Notes: a model not told the origin generated them from the letters alone. 64,000 nucleotides of DNA from Pseudomonas sp. MMS21 TM103 (GCF_022132145.1 NZ_JAJISP010000002.1:186001-250000), one strand, 5' to 3'. Shown: positions 1 to 9,231, counted from the first letter of the stretch. Translations and numbers: made by a program.

Positions 1-52
1 CGCTGGCGGCCGGCACCCGTGACCTGACGACCCTGACCTGATGAAAAGCACG

Positions 53-1129
53 ATGGCTGACTTACCGATCGATGACCTCAACGTTGCCTCCAACGAAACC
101 CTGATCACTCCCGATCAGCTAAAGCGCGAAATTCCGCTGACCGATGCCGCACTGCACACTGTCGCCACTGGCCGCCAGGTGATTCGCGACATCCTCGATG
201 GTAAAGACCATCGCTTGTTTGTCGTGGTTGGCCCCTGCTCGATTCACGATATCAAAGCGGCCCACGAATACGCCGAACGCCTCAAGGCGCTTGCGGCAGA
301 AGTGTCGGACACCCTGTATCTGGTGATGCGCGTGTACTTTGAAAAGCCGCGTACCACAGTGGGTTGGAAAGGCTTGATCAACGACCCTTACCTGGACGAC
401 TCATTCAAGATTCAGGACGGTTTGCACATTGGCCGCCAGTTGCTGCTCGACTTGGCGGAAATGGGCCTGCCAACCGCTACCGAGGCACTCGACCCGATCT
501 CCCCGCAATACTTGCAGGACCTGATCAGCTGGTCGGCCATCGGCGCACGCACCACAGAATCGCAAACTCACCGCGAAATGGCCTCTGGCTTATCCTCGGC
601 AGTTGGCTTCAAGAACGGCACCGACGGCGGCCTGACCGTAGCGATCAACGCGCTGCAATCGGTTTCCAGCCCGCATCGCTTCCTCGGCATCAACCAGGAA
701 GGTGGCGTGTCCATCGTCACCACCAAGGGTAATGCCTACGGTCATGTGGTGTTGCGCGGCGGCAACGGCAAGCCGAACTACGATTCGGTCAGTGTGGCCG
801 TTTGCGAGCAGGAACTGACCAAGGCCGGTATTCGCCCGAATATCATGGTCGACTGCAGCCATGCCAACTCGAACAAGGATCCGGCGCTGCAACCTTTGGT
901 GATGGACAACGTTGCCAACCAGATCCTCGAAGGCAATCAATCGATCGTTGGCTTGATGGTCGAGAGTCATCTGGGCTGGGGCAGCCAATCTATCCCGAAA
1001 GAGCTCGATGAACTCAAGTACGGCGTGTCCGTCACTGACGCCTGCATCGACTGGGATACCACTGAAAAAACATTGCTCAGCATGCATGCCAAACTCAAGG
1101 ATGTACTGCCTAAGCGCCACCGCGGCTAA
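53..1129 (+). CDS. aroF: 3-deoxy-7-phosphoheptulonate synthase, class I (DAHP synthase)
   Basis: Condenses phosphoenolpyruvate and erythrose 4-phosphate into DAHP, the first step of the shikimate pathway, in the cytoplasm. The 358-residue product has the class I signatures: VGPCSIHD near residue 60, RVYFEKPRTTVGWKG near 94, the KNGTDGG segment, and DCSHANSNKDP near the C terminus. An in-frame ATG lies 12 bases upstream (41). I prefer 53 because Pseudomonas orthologues as I remember them start MADLPIDD; neither start has a good ribosome binding site. The gene stands alone and ends at a strong bidirectional terminator. Which feedback-sensitive isozyme (Tyr, Phe or Trp type) it is cannot be read from sequence alone, so the symbol is the usual Pseudomonas label. 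Confidence 0.93.
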   Translation: MADLPIDDLNVASNETLITPDQLKREIPLTDAALHTVATGRQVIRDILDGKDHRLFVVVGPCSIHDIKAAHEYAERLKALAAEVSDTLYLVMRVYFEKPRTTVGWKGLINDPYLDDSFKIQDGLHIGRQLLLDLAEMGLPTATEALDPISPQYLQDLISWSAIGARTTESQTHREMASGLSSAVGFKNGTDGGLTVAINALQSVSSPHRFLGINQEGGVSIVTTKGNAYGHVVLRGGNGKPNYDSVSVAVCEQELTKAGIRPNIMVDCSHANSNKDPALQPLVMDNVANQILEGNQSIVGLMVESHLGWGSQSIPKELDELKYGVSVTDACIDWDTTEKTLLSMHAKLKDVLPKRHRG

Positions 1130-1140
1130 ACGCTGCAGTT

Positions 1141-1173
1141 ACAAAAACGCCGGGCTATGCCCGGCGTTTTTGT
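1141..1173. terminator. bidirectional intrinsic terminator
   Basis: A perfect 15-bp inverted repeat (1141-1155 with 1159-1173) surrounds a TAT loop. It has a GC core flanked by A5 on one side and T5 on the other, so it can stop transcription from the DAHP synthase gene and from the convergent GNAT gene. Confidence 0.92.
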
Positions 1174-1184
1174 AAGCCTGATCG

Positions 1185-1466
1185 TCAGCCTTTGAGACTA
1201 TGGCGCTGACGGCGCTCCATATAACGTTCGACGTAGGAACACGAAGGAATCACCGTGTAATCCATACGCTCGGCGTACTGCAAGGCATGCTCGGTCAATG
1301 CTGCGGCAATGCCACGACCACGCAGCGGATTCGGTACGAAGGTGCGGTAAATATCCAAGGTCTGCTTGCCCAGATCCATATAGGCCAGGTATGCACGATC
1401 ACCACCCACTGTGGTCTCGAACTGGTGACCCTTAAGGTCATGGTGAATGGACAACGCCTCGCTCAT
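1185..1466 (-). CDS. small GNAT-fold N-acetyltransferase (YidJ/YjdJ-like)
   Basis: A single-domain protein of 93 residues resembling the short GNAT family (Acetyltransf_CG). The acetyl-CoA pyrophosphate loop RGRGIAAALTEHAL is clear in the middle. It is followed by the family's YAERMDYTVIPSCSYV strand and a final ERR. The substrate is unknown; members of this family are uncharacterised acetyltransferases. The start at 1466 is supported by an AGAGGAG ribosome binding site 7 bases upstream; the open frame extends further upstream to 1580 but lacks such a site. It is convergent with the DAHP synthase gene and shares its terminator. Confidence 0.8.
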   Translation of the reverse strand: MSEALSIHHDLKGHQFETTVGGDRAYLAYMDLGKQTLDIYRTFVPNPLRGRGIAAALTEHALQYAERMDYTVIPSCSYVERYMERRQRHSLKG

Positions 1467-1675
1467 CGCAACTCCTCTGTAAATAACCTGCAAACCATAC
1501 CTGCACCTTAGCGATATTTTCCGATCGAAGCGACCTCGGCATTTCGCCATCATCGCACTTGCAGCCGCAATCGTCGGCATTCATCAGCGCTGCGCCTACC
1601 CAAAGGCATGTTCAGGAAAAGGCGAAGACGTACACGGAAGCCCCGACAGCCCTGGCAATCTTGACCTCGCCTTGC

Positions 1676-3052
1676 CTAGAACACACTCAGGAAAGCGATG
1701 CAGCACAGCACCGCAATCACCGGAATCAATACCGTCACCACGAAAATATCCTTGTAAGCCTGCTTGTGGGTCAAGCCCATGATCATCAGCATGGCAATCA
1801 CTGCGCCGCAGTGTGGCAGCGAATCAAACCCGCCCGAGGCAATAGCGGCTATTCGGTGAAGGACTTCAGGTTCGACGCCCATTTCCAGGTATTTTGGCGC
1901 CAGGGTCTGCATGAATATCTGCAAGCCACCGGAGGAAGAGCCGACGATTCCGGAAACCACACTGGCCGAGGCAAAAACCGACAGCAGCGGCGGCAAGTCA
2001 ACCGCCAGAATCCACTGGGAAAATTGGGCGAAGCCAGGCGTCTGGGTGACCACACCACCAAAACCAATCACCGCAGCGGTATTCAGCAGCGGCATGATCG
2101 CATCGTCGGCGCCCTGCCCGAGCAACCCCAGCGTATTGCGCCGCAAGCCAGCGAACAGCATGACCGCAACCCCGGTCGCGACCACCAGCGCCAGGCTCGG
2201 CCAGAGAATGGGCTGCTGTTGACTGAAGCCCACCAACGAACCCAGCATGCCCTGCCCGGGGACGACTGCACCACTCAACAACAGCAAGCGCGGCAGTATG
2301 ATGATGCCCAGCACCACCAGGATAGGCACCAGAGCCAAGCTCCAATGCGGCCCCGCGCCAGGCGCGCTGGCCAATTGCTCCATGCGCAGATCCTGCGCAT
2401 TGGCCTCAAAACCTTCGCCGCGCTCGCGCGCCAGGCGCCATTCACGCTGAACATAAGCCATGCCCAGCGCCACCATCAACACGCTCGCGGCCACACCGAT
2501 CCAAGCCCCGGCAAACAGGTCGGTGCCCAAGGCGCTGGCGGCGATGACATTGTGAATCGAGGGCGTGCCCGGCATCGCAGTCATGGTGAAGGTACCGGCG
2601 CCCAAGGCGGTGGCTGCACAGAATAAACGCTTGGGCAGGTTGGCCTCACGCATCAAGCCGATGCCCAGCGGGTACATGGTAAAGATCACCACGAACACCA
2701 CCACCCCGCCATAGGTCAGCAATGCACAGACCAGCATGGTGACCCACAGGGTTCGGCCAATGCCCAGACTGCGCGTAATGGCCTGAGCAATACTACTGGC
2801 CGCCTGGCTTGCGGCCATGACCTTGCCAAATATGGCGCCGCAAAGAAACAGCACGAAGAACTTGCCGGCAAAGGTAAAGGCGCCCAAGGGGCCGAAAGGG
2901 AAATACTCGAGTAGTGCCTTGGGGGCTTGCAAACCATTGCTAAGCGCCACAACCAAGGCACAGAGCAAGGCCGCGATGAATATATTCACCCCACGCAATG
3001 CCATGAAAATCAGTAAGGCCAAACCAACCAACAACCCTGCATTCCCGAGCAT
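1676..3052 (-). CDS. GntP-family permease
   Basis: A 458-residue inner-membrane protein made almost wholly of hydrophobic segments (about 12 predicted spans). It resembles the gluconate/hydroxybutyrate:H+ symporter family: an N-terminal LVGLALLIFMALRG span, a GTFTMTAMPGTPSIHN signature near residue 155, and GIVGSSSGGLQIFMQTL plus ASGGFDSLPHCGAV in the C-terminal half. These conserved polar loops are typical of GntP carriers. The substrate cannot be fixed; a short hydroxy acid, sugar acid or hydroxybutyrate is possible. The start has a GGAGGG site upstream. It is monocistronic, with no catabolic gene beside it. Confidence 0.8.
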   Translation of the reverse strand: MLGNAGLLVGLALLIFMALRGVNIFIAALLCALVVALSNGLQAPKALLEYFPFGPLGAFTFAGKFFVLFLCGAIFGKVMAASQAASSIAQAITRSLGIGRTLWVTMLVCALLTYGGVVVFVVIFTMYPLGIGLMREANLPKRLFCAATALGAGTFTMTAMPGTPSIHNVIAASALGTDLFAGAWIGVAASVLMVALGMAYVQREWRLARERGEGFEANAQDLRMEQLASAPGAGPHWSLALVPILVVLGIIILPRLLLLSGAVVPGQGMLGSLVGFSQQQPILWPSLALVVATGVAVMLFAGLRRNTLGLLGQGADDAIMPLLNTAAVIGFGGVVTQTPGFAQFSQWILAVDLPPLLSVFASASVVSGIVGSSSGGLQIFMQTLAPKYLEMGVEPEVLHRIAAIASGGFDSLPHCGAVIAMLMIMGLTHKQAYKDIFVVTVLIPVIAVLCCIAFLSVF

Positions 3053-3485
3053 TTGTAACCCTCCATTATTGTTGTACTTCTCGCCTAACCTTCAAAAATC
3101 ACAGTGCATACCTCGCCCTCTCCAGCCAGGGCCGGCTCAATATGGATCACTTAGCGCCGTGAGCGGCATTGTGTTTGGCCATAAAGCCCAGGGAGCCCAG
3201 CGTCTACAAACGCCCGCAGATTTTATCCAGAACCCTGCTTGCGATACACGAAGTAGCAGAGCCCTTCAAGCGCAGGCACGACGTGGCAGAAACCACGAGA
3301 ACTGTATATTTTTCATACAATGCAGCACAACTTGTTGTGCTGCTTCCTTAGCCAGCATAAAAAAACATGCTGCACTTGCACAGCCTACATTTACTTACTA
3401 AAAGTTATGGGTAGTATGTACGCCGGCCAATTTCCGACTGTTTGGGAATTGCTTATATGGAAAATTCCACCTCAAGGGGAACACG
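3053..3485. other. intergenic region between the permease gene and oprI
   Basis: 433 bases with no convincing gene. The last 150 bases before oprI are AT-rich compared with the surroundings and should hold the oprI promoter and leader. A weak candidate is TTGCAC (3376-3381), a 17-base spacer and TAAAAG (3399-3404). The AAGGGGAACACG stretch directly before 3486 is the oprI ribosome binding site. Confidence 0.5.
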
Positions 3486-3737
3486 ATGAACAACGTTCTG
3501 AAATTCTCTGCTCTAGCTTTGGCCGCAGTTCTGGCTACCGGTTGCAGCAGCATGTCCAAAGAAACTGAAGCACGTCTGACCGCTACTGAAGACGCTGCTG
3601 CACGCGCTCAAGCCCGTGCCGATGAAGCCTATCGCAAGGCTGATGACGCTATGGCAGCCGCTCAGAAGGCTCAGCAAACTGCTGACGAAGCCAATGAGCG
3701 CGCTCTGCGTATGCTGGACAAAGCCAGCCGCAAGTAA
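3486..3737 (+). CDS. oprI: major outer membrane lipoprotein OprI (Lpp family)
   Basis: The abundant small lipoprotein that ties the outer membrane to peptidoglycan. The 83-residue precursor has a signal peptide ending in the lipobox LATGC, so Cys20 would be lipidated and the mature chain has 64 residues. The rest is an alanine-rich helix with heptad spacing ([20 protein letters not shown] and onward) that forms the coiled-coil trimer. The terminal Arg-Lys gives the lysine used for peptidoglycan attachment in the Lpp family. It has its own strong ribosome binding site (AAGGGG) and a terminator just downstream, so it is a single-gene unit. The sequence is diagnostic for Pseudomonas. Confidence 0.97.
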   Translation: MNNVLKFSALALAAVLATGCSSMSKETEARLTATEDAAARAQARADEAYRKADDAMAAAQKAQQTADEANERALRMLDKASRK

Positions 3738-3756
3738 TAGCCCTTCAAGGCTAATT

Positions 3757-3787
3757 AAAGCCGACCCCTCCAAGGGTCGGCTTTTTT
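3757..3787 (+). terminator. intrinsic terminator of oprI
   Basis: An 11-bp stem (3757-3767 with 3774-3784) around a 6-base loop, ending in a run of six T, 20 bases after the oprI stop codon. Confidence 0.93.
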
Positions 3788-4029
3788 ATGGTACTGAAAT
3801 GGGTGAAGTCAAAGGCCTGCTGCGCTATGACTTAGCTCCCGCCGGTACCCCGATTGCCGAAAATATCATATGAAAGGATGGATAACGTCACTCCGCCAAG
3901 CCCTGGTTCGACTCTCACCAATAGCGATTTAGCGCTCACTTCCGGACACGGCCGAGGCTCATCAAATCAACTCATACGACATCTCCCTGACGCGGCAACA
4001 TCTCCACCAATATAAGCTTACGGGCCGTA

Positions 4030-5037
4030 TCAATGAGTCAATCGAGGGGCACTCTGCGTCGCTTTCCACCACTGGCAAAACTCGTCCAGTGCAGCCCACA
4101 CACTGACTTGCGGCGCATAGTTGAGATGCTGTTGCGCTCGACTGATATCCAACGAGAAGTCCTTCGCCATTACCGCAACCCCGAGGCGGAACAGGCTCGG
4201 TTCCGGTCGCCCCGGGAGCAGTTTGCAGAGCGTTTCGTTTAGGGTCGCCGCCGCGTATGCCACGCCATAGGGTAGATGTCGGGTGACTGGCGGCAGATTG
4301 AGTTGCTGCAGTACGTAATTGACTGCATCCCAGAGTGGCACCGGCGTACCGTTGCTGATGTTGTAGACCTTGCCGAGTGCCGGGCCGGTGTCCATTAGGC
4401 CACTGAACAGCGCATCATTGAGGTTCTGCATACTGGTGAAATCGACCTGATTGAGGCCGTTGCCGATAATCGACAATCGACCTTTGCGCTGCATATCAAT
4501 CAAGCGCGGGAATATATTGGTGTCACCGGCACCAGTAACAAAGCGTGGCCGATAAGCAATCACCTCCAGGCCGAGCGCCTCGGCAGCGAAAACCTTTTCC
4601 TCCGCCAGGTACTTGGTCGCGCCGTAATGGTCGGAAAAGCGCTTGGGGACTTGGCCTTCCTTGATCCCAACATGCGCTTGGCCGTCGAAATAAATCGACG
4701 GCGACGACAGGTGCAGCAAGCGCCGTACCTTCTGACCCAGGCAGGCCTTGATGACGTTTTCGGTGACCGTGACATTGGCCTGATAGAAGTGCTGGTAATT
4801 TCCCCACACACCCACAGCGCCGGCGCAATGCACCACGACGTCGATGTCTCGGCACAACCGTTGAACCAACAGCGGATCGCCCAGATCACCCTGAACAAAC
4901 TGGGCACCGTGCTTAACCAGGTGCTCTACAGCTTCAGGTCGCCGACCGTTGATCCGCACCGACAGCCCCTGTTCGAGTGCGAACTTGGCGAAACGCCCAC
5001 CGATGAAGCCACTCGCCCCGGTCACCAGAATTTTCAT
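4030..5037 (-). CDS. extended SDR / NAD-dependent epimerase-dehydratase (3-beta-HSD-like)
   Basis: 335 residues, cytosolic. The N-terminal Rossmann motif TGASGFIGG (residues 6-14) binds NAD(P). HCAGAVGVWG (70-79) and LHLSSPSIYFDG (108-119) match the 3-beta-hydroxysteroid dehydrogenase/OleD branch of extended SDRs. The catalytic Tyr138 and Lys142 sit in YGATK. The substrate is unknown; a beta-hydroxy acid, sterol-like or sugar-nucleotide ligand cannot be separated by eye. It lies 169 bases downstream of the exported bicupin gene on the same strand but seems a separate unit. Confidence 0.8.
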   Translation of the reverse strand: MKILVTGASGFIGGRFAKFALEQGLSVRINGRRPEAVEHLVKHGAQFVQGDLGDPLLVQRLCRDIDVVVHCAGAVGVWGNYQHFYQANVTVTENVIKACLGQKVRRLLHLSSPSIYFDGQAHVGIKEGQVPKRFSDHYGATKYLAEEKVFAAEALGLEVIAYRPRFVTGAGDTNIFPRLIDMQRKGRLSIIGNGLNQVDFTSMQNLNDALFSGLMDTGPALGKVYNISNGTPVPLWDAVNYVLQQLNLPPVTRHLPYGVAYAAATLNETLCKLLPGRPEPSLFRLGVAVMAKDFSLDISRAQQHLNYAPQVSVWAALDEFCQWWKATQSAPRLTH

Positions 5038-5206
5038 GCTATCGCTCCGTGTGGCAACTTCAGCCGTTGCTCATTTAAGTTTCGAGTGTGTCGCGCAACC
5101 GTGCGCAAACCATGTATTCCTCGTCGCGGCCACCGCGATCGATGAGGGTCGCCGTCGTGTACACCTGAAAACAGCCAGCCTCCCTACGCGGGGTGGCCGG
5201 CTATGC

Positions 5207-5938
5207 TCAGCGCCACTCGCCCATTACGGCTTCAAAGGGCGTGTCGCCGACGTTGGTCAGCGTCAGGGTGGTGGGACCGTCGCGCCACACATGGTCGCCC
5301 GGTTCGTAGGAAACGACCTGACTGCCGCCGGTGGCCTCATCTATCTTCAGGCTCGACTGGCTCAGCACCACGGTCAGGGCGGAGAAGCCGTAACGGATCT
5401 CGCCAGTGGACATGCCCGGGACCAGCTTGATGCGGTACATGCGCACCCGGTCGACGTCGAACATGTTCGGCGCCAGTTCGTGATGCAGGGCTTGCAGCGG
5501 CGCCTCAGTGGTGACCGCTGGGCGCTTACGCACCTCGGCACCGATCATGCGCATCGGGCCCTCGCCCGTGTTGCTGACCTGATGGATCAGTGGCTCGCCC
5601 AGGTGACCGCGACACATGCTGAACCCTGCAGGCAGATCGTGCTCGGCACCTTGCTCGGCATCGAGCGTCTGGTCGTAGACCTTGGTCGCGTGCACCGCTA
5701 CGTAGAAGGTGTCTTGGCTGTGGCGGTGATAGAGCGATTTCTCGCCCGCCGCGAAACGCACGTCGTAAACCCGCGCGTAGTCATTTTCGAAGCGATGGAA
5801 GTGTTGCGGCTCGTCAGCTACATCGACCCACTCTGGTTTCGACATATCGCTCTCCTGGGTTGGGTTCGCCTGAACTTGCGCCAGCAGGGATAGCGCCACG
5901 GCGCCCCCCAGGCTGGCGAAAAAGGCTTTGTTGCTCAT
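5207..5938 (-). CDS. exported bicupin-fold protein
   Basis: 243 residues with a probable signal peptide (FFASLGGAVALSLLAQVQA, then NPT). The mature part has two cupin-like barrels. The first carries HRHSQDTFYV, a His-X-His metal-binding motif, near residue 80. The second (SYEPGDHVWRDGPTTLTLTN) keeps the turn glycine but lacks an obvious metal set. An in-frame TTG 15 bases upstream (5953) is an alternative start; neither start has a clear ribosome binding site. It is the last gene of the minus-strand group MFS carrier, aldolase and HD protein, separated from the carrier by 250 bases, so cotranscription is uncertain. The function is unknown: a periplasmic binding or small-molecule-processing cupin is possible. 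Confidence 0.65.
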   Translation of the reverse strand: MSNKAFFASLGGAVALSLLAQVQANPTQESDMSKPEWVDVADEPQHFHRFENDYARVYDVRFAAGEKSLYHRHSQDTFYVAVHATKVYDQTLDAEQGAEHDLPAGFSMCRGHLGEPLIHQVSNTGEGPMRMIGAEVRKRPAVTTEAPLQALHHELAPNMFDVDRVRMYRIKLVPGMSTGEIRYGFSALTVVLSQSSLKIDEATGGSQVVSYEPGDHVWRDGPTTLTLTNVGDTPFEAVMGEWR

Positions 5939-6188
5939 GATGTATTTATCCAAGATCGGAGGATTTACGCCGCTACGCAGAGGTGACCGCTAAGTCGCTG
6001 GCTAGGCTGGCCCCATGCAGTTGGCCGAAGCCAAGGCGCTGACCCGCTCGCGCTCGAACAAGGCTTCACCACCCTGCCCCATCCGTCCGTTCTCTCGGTA
6101 GACAGCGCATTTCACTGCACCGGTCCGCCATAAAAAGCGCACGACAGCAACGGCCGTAAGATCAAGATCCCACGCCCCGCACAGGGGC

Positions 6189-7502
6189 TCAGCGCACCAG
6201 CCGCACGCTGATGGCAGTCCACAGCATGCCCAGCAACAGCAGCCCGGCGATCACCAAAAAGCCTGGCGCCAGACTGCCGGTGAGGTCGCTGAGCTTGCCG
6301 GTCAGCACCGGCGCGACAAAGCCGCCCAGGTTGCCTACCGAAGCAATGATCGCGATGCCCACGGCCGCCGCCGAGGGCGTCAGCATGCGGGTGGGGATGG
6401 TCCAGCTCATCGGCACCCCGGCGAGAATGCCGGCATGGGCGATGCTCAGGCCCAACAGCATCCCCGGCACGCTACCCAACTGGTTCGCCGTGATGATGTA
6501 GCCAACGGTGGCCAGGGCGAAGCAGCCGGTCAGGTGCCAGCGGAACTCCTGGGTCTTGTCCGAATGCCGGCAGATCAGCAGCATCGCCACCACGCCGACT
6601 AGGTTGGGCACGGCCACCAGCAGGCCGATATCGACGTTCGAGACTACGCCGGCCTTGCTGAACAGGCTCGGCATCCAGAATGAAAGACCGTAACCACCGC
6701 ACACCAGCAGGAAGTAGATCCAGGCGCTGTTCCAGCTCCAGAAGTTGATGAAGCCGGCCCGCATCGAAGCCTTGGGCCGTTCGTGGTTACCCAGGCTGGC
6801 TTTAAGCACGGCCCGTTCGCGATTGCTGAGCCAGCGCGCCTGATCGGGATGATCGGTCAGCAGAAAGTAAATGCCCACGCCGACCAGCAGGCAAGGCGCC
6901 CCGGTGGCAATCATCAACCATTGCCAGCCCGCCAGGCCTACACTGCCGTCGAGAAACTCCATGATCGCCCCGCATAGCGGCCCACCCACTACCCCGGAGA
7001 TCGCCAGCCCGGTCATGAACAGCGCCATCATGCGGCCGCGGTGCGAGGCGGGGAACCAGTAGGTCATGAACAGCACCACCCCTGGGAAAAAGCCCGCCTC
7101 GGCAAAGCCGATCAAGAAACGCAGCAGGTAGAACTCCAGCGGCGTGCTGACAAAGGCCAGGGCGGCAGTCGCCAGCCCCCAGGCGACCATGATGATTGGC
7201 ACCCAGCGGCGCGCGCCGATACGCTCCAAAATCATGTTGCTGGGCACTTCAAAGAAGAAGTAGCCGATGAAGAACATCCCGGCCCCAACGCCGAAAGACA
7301 CATCGTCGAGGCCCAGGGCGTGGCCCATCTGCAGCTTGGCGAAGGAGATGTTGATCCGGTCGATGAAGTTGATCAGGTAGGCGACAAAGAGGATCGGGAG
7401 CAGGTGCCAGGCGGCCTTGCGGACGACGGCATCGAGCTCACTGGAGGGCTGAACGGGAGCCAGGAGCTCGACGTCAGTCGGCACGGCAATGGGCGTGTTC
7501 AA
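6189..7502 (-). CDS. MFS transporter, anion:cation symporter (ACS) type
   Basis: 437 residues with 12 predicted membrane spans. NFIDRINISFAKLQMG near residue 45 and the loop between spans 2 and 3 (MILERIGARRW) are typical of the ACS family, which includes carriers for phthalate, tartrate, glucarate and 4-hydroxyphenylacetate. AEAGFFPGVVLFMTYWFP in span 4-5 is a family hallmark. It imports an organic anion with protons across the inner membrane. It lies 136 bases after the class II aldolase and probably brings in the substrate of that operon. Confidence 0.85.
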   Translation of the reverse strand: MNTPIAVPTDVELLAPVQPSSELDAVVRKAAWHLLPILFVAYLINFIDRINISFAKLQMGHALGLDDVSFGVGAGMFFIGYFFFEVPSNMILERIGARRWVPIIMVAWGLATAALAFVSTPLEFYLLRFLIGFAEAGFFPGVVLFMTYWFPASHRGRMMALFMTGLAISGVVGGPLCGAIMEFLDGSVGLAGWQWLMIATGAPCLLVGVGIYFLLTDHPDQARWLSNRERAVLKASLGNHERPKASMRAGFINFWSWNSAWIYFLLVCGGYGLSFWMPSLFSKAGVVSNVDIGLLVAVPNLVGVVAMLLICRHSDKTQEFRWHLTGCFALATVGYIITANQLGSVPGMLLGLSIAHAGILAGVPMSWTIPTRMLTPSAAAVGIAIIASVGNLGGFVAPVLTGKLSDLTGSLAPGFLVIAGLLLLGMLWTAISVRLVR

Positions 7503-7638
7503 TTTATTGTTCTCCGGGGCGTGACCGGCAGGTACTGCCTAGCCTGCACGGGTCGCCCCTTTTATAGGAATAACCAAAACTTCAGGGGCAGCACGCAAGT
7601 GATTGCACCTTGTTCGATCTACGCCCGGTGAACGGGTA

Positions 7639-8403
7639 TCAAAACTTGTAGCTTGGGTCGAGCCTATCCAGCTTGCGCAGCAGCGCCGGCCAGGCGATGT
7701 CGGCCCCCATGCCACTGGTTGCCTGCTTGAACACCTCGTCGAGCCCGCGGCGAATAGATGGATCGACCTCGATCAGCTTGCCGCCCGCCTGGGCATCGAT
7801 CTGGATCCGGCAGGTGTTCTCGAAGGTGTACATCTTCAGAAAGGCGTCCGCCACGCTGCGCCCCACGACCAGCAGACCGTGATTGCGCAACATCAGGTAA
7901 TCCGCCGTCCCCAGATTGGCCTGCAGGCGCGGCTTCTCGTCCGCGCGCAGCGCCACGCCCTCGTAGTCGTGATAGGCCAGCGAATTGAGCACGAAGATCG
8001 ACTGCTGACTGATCGGCAAAATCCCGCACTCCTGCGCGCTCACAGCAACGCCGCTGCGCGTATGGGTGTGCAGCACGCAGTGCGCATCTTCACGCACGGC
8101 GTGGATGGCGCTGTGGATGGTGAAGCCGGCCGGCGTTACCGGGAACGGCGAGTCGCTGAGCTTGTTGCACTCGGCATCAATCCTGATCAGGCTCGACGCC
8201 GTGATCTCGTCGAACAGCATGCCATAGGGGTTGAGCAGGAACTGTTCCGGCTCACCCGGGGCCGTGGGCAGGCGCACACTGATGTGGGTAAACACCAGGT
8301 CGGTCCAGCCATACAGGCCGGCCAGGCGGTAACAGGCGGCAAGGTCCACGCGCAGTTGCCATTCGGCGTCGCTGACCTTGCCTTTCAGGGAATCGATTTG
8401 CAT
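7639..8403 (-). CDS. class II aldolase/adducin domain protein
   Basis: 254 residues, cytosolic. It shows the zinc site of the class II aldolase fold: VLHTHTRSGVAVSA supplies two His and MLRNHGLLVVG the third. The start at 8403 has GGAG six bases upstream; a TTG at 8421 in the same frame has none. Relatives are fuculose- and ribulose-phosphate aldolases and many decarboxylases or dehydratases acting on hydroxy acids, so the reaction is not fixed. It lies 26 bases after the HD-domain gene and is very likely cotranscribed. The pair suggests oxidation of a substrate by the HD protein followed by aldol cleavage or decarboxylation here; that order is inference. Confidence 0.8.
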   Translation of the reverse strand: MQIDSLKGKVSDAEWQLRVDLAACYRLAGLYGWTDLVFTHISVRLPTAPGEPEQFLLNPYGMLFDEITASSLIRIDAECNKLSDSPFPVTPAGFTIHSAIHAVREDAHCVLHTHTRSGVAVSAQECGILPISQQSIFVLNSLAYHDYEGVALRADEKPRLQANLGTADYLMLRNHGLLVVGRSVADAFLKMYTFENTCRIQIDAQAGGKLIEVDPSIRRGLDEVFKQATSGMGADIAWPALLRKLDRLDPSYKF

Positions 8404-8429
8404 GAGTTTCTCCGGGGCCAAGGGTGGGT

Positions 8430-9023
8430 TCAGATCTGCTTCATGACGTGTTCCAGCGCCGCCTTGTACAGGGTGTGCTTGGGCTTGCTGAAGACGTTGC
8501 GCAGCATCGGTTCGAAGAACTCGATTGGCAGGATTTCGCCCTTCGCATCGAACGCCGGGTTGTCGTAAAGATCGACGAATTCGCGGGTGTACTCGTAATG
8601 CGGATGATCGGCAAACATCTCGCGCATGTTGCGATCCATGCCGATGAAGTGGAAAAAATTGTAGCCCTGGAACACCCCGTGATTCTGGATCATCCAGTGG
8701 TTGGCCTCACTGACAAAGGGCTTGAGGATAGCGGCCGCCACCTCTGGGTGGTTGTAGGAACCCAGGGTGTCGCCAATGTCGTGCAACAAGGCGCAGACCA
8801 CGTACTCCTCGTCGCGGCCAGCACGATAGGCCAAGGTGGCCGTCTGCAGGCAGTGGCTCAGGCGATCGATGGGGAAACCGCCATAGTCGCCGCCGAGCAA
8901 CTGCAGATGGGCGATGACGCGATCCGGCAAAGCCTTGACGAAGTGCTGGAATTCGGCGCCGATCAGGTCCCAGTCGGCCTGGACGCCTTCATCCATGCGG
9001 GTAAAGCTGGCGTGCTGGTTCAT
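8430..9023 (-). CDS. HD-domain protein, candidate mixed-valent diiron oxygenase (PhnZ/TmpB-like)
   Basis: 197 residues. The HD motif is at His81-Asp82. Further probable metal ligands are His57 (24 residues before His81, as in PhnZ), His92, His115, and Asp151 or Asp154. Tyr47, ten residues before His57, matches the tyrosine that caps the iron in PhnZ. The PhnZ glutamate three residues later is Phe50 here, which suggests a different substrate. PhnZ numbering is from memory. The family was first named predicted HD phosphohydrolase, but studied members are diiron oxygenases that cleave phosphonates. The start has GAGG seven bases upstream. It is the first gene of the minus-strand operon and faces the LysR gene across 208 bases. 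Confidence 0.7.
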   Translation of the reverse strand: MNQHASFTRMDEGVQADWDLIGAEFQHFVKALPDRVIAHLQLLGGDYGGFPIDRLSHCLQTATLAYRAGRDEEYVVCALLHDIGDTLGSYNHPEVAAAILKPFVSEANHWMIQNHGVFQGYNFFHFIGMDRNMREMFADHPHYEYTREFVDLYDNPAFDAKGEILPIEFFEPMLRNVFSKPKHTLYKAALEHVMKQI

Positions 9024-9231
9024 AGTCTGTCCTCACGAGAGTGGCACCGTGGCGGTGCGCATTGTTGTTATTAGCGTGATCATCGCAGCGGGCGCTGGCT
9101 CACGCAGGCACTGCGCATTGCGAATGCTGAGCACTGATCAATCAGCGACCCGGACTCCATACGCGGCATTTGCCAATACACTAGTGCCGGCCTACGATCA
9201 GCGTCCAATGCATGTTTATTAGGTAACTTAT
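9024..9231. promoter_or_regulatory. divergent promoter region between the LysR regulator and the HD/aldolase operon
   Basis: 208 bases between two divergent genes, where a LysR-type regulator and its target operon usually share a control region. I could not pick out a single convincing LysR box (T-N11-A) or clear -10/-35 pairs by eye. Confidence 0.5.

Noticed and set aside
4030..5037. Adding the first epimerase-type SDR to the HD/aldolase operon
   Set aside because: It is 169 bases downstream of the bicupin, with no evidence of cotranscription and no link in function.
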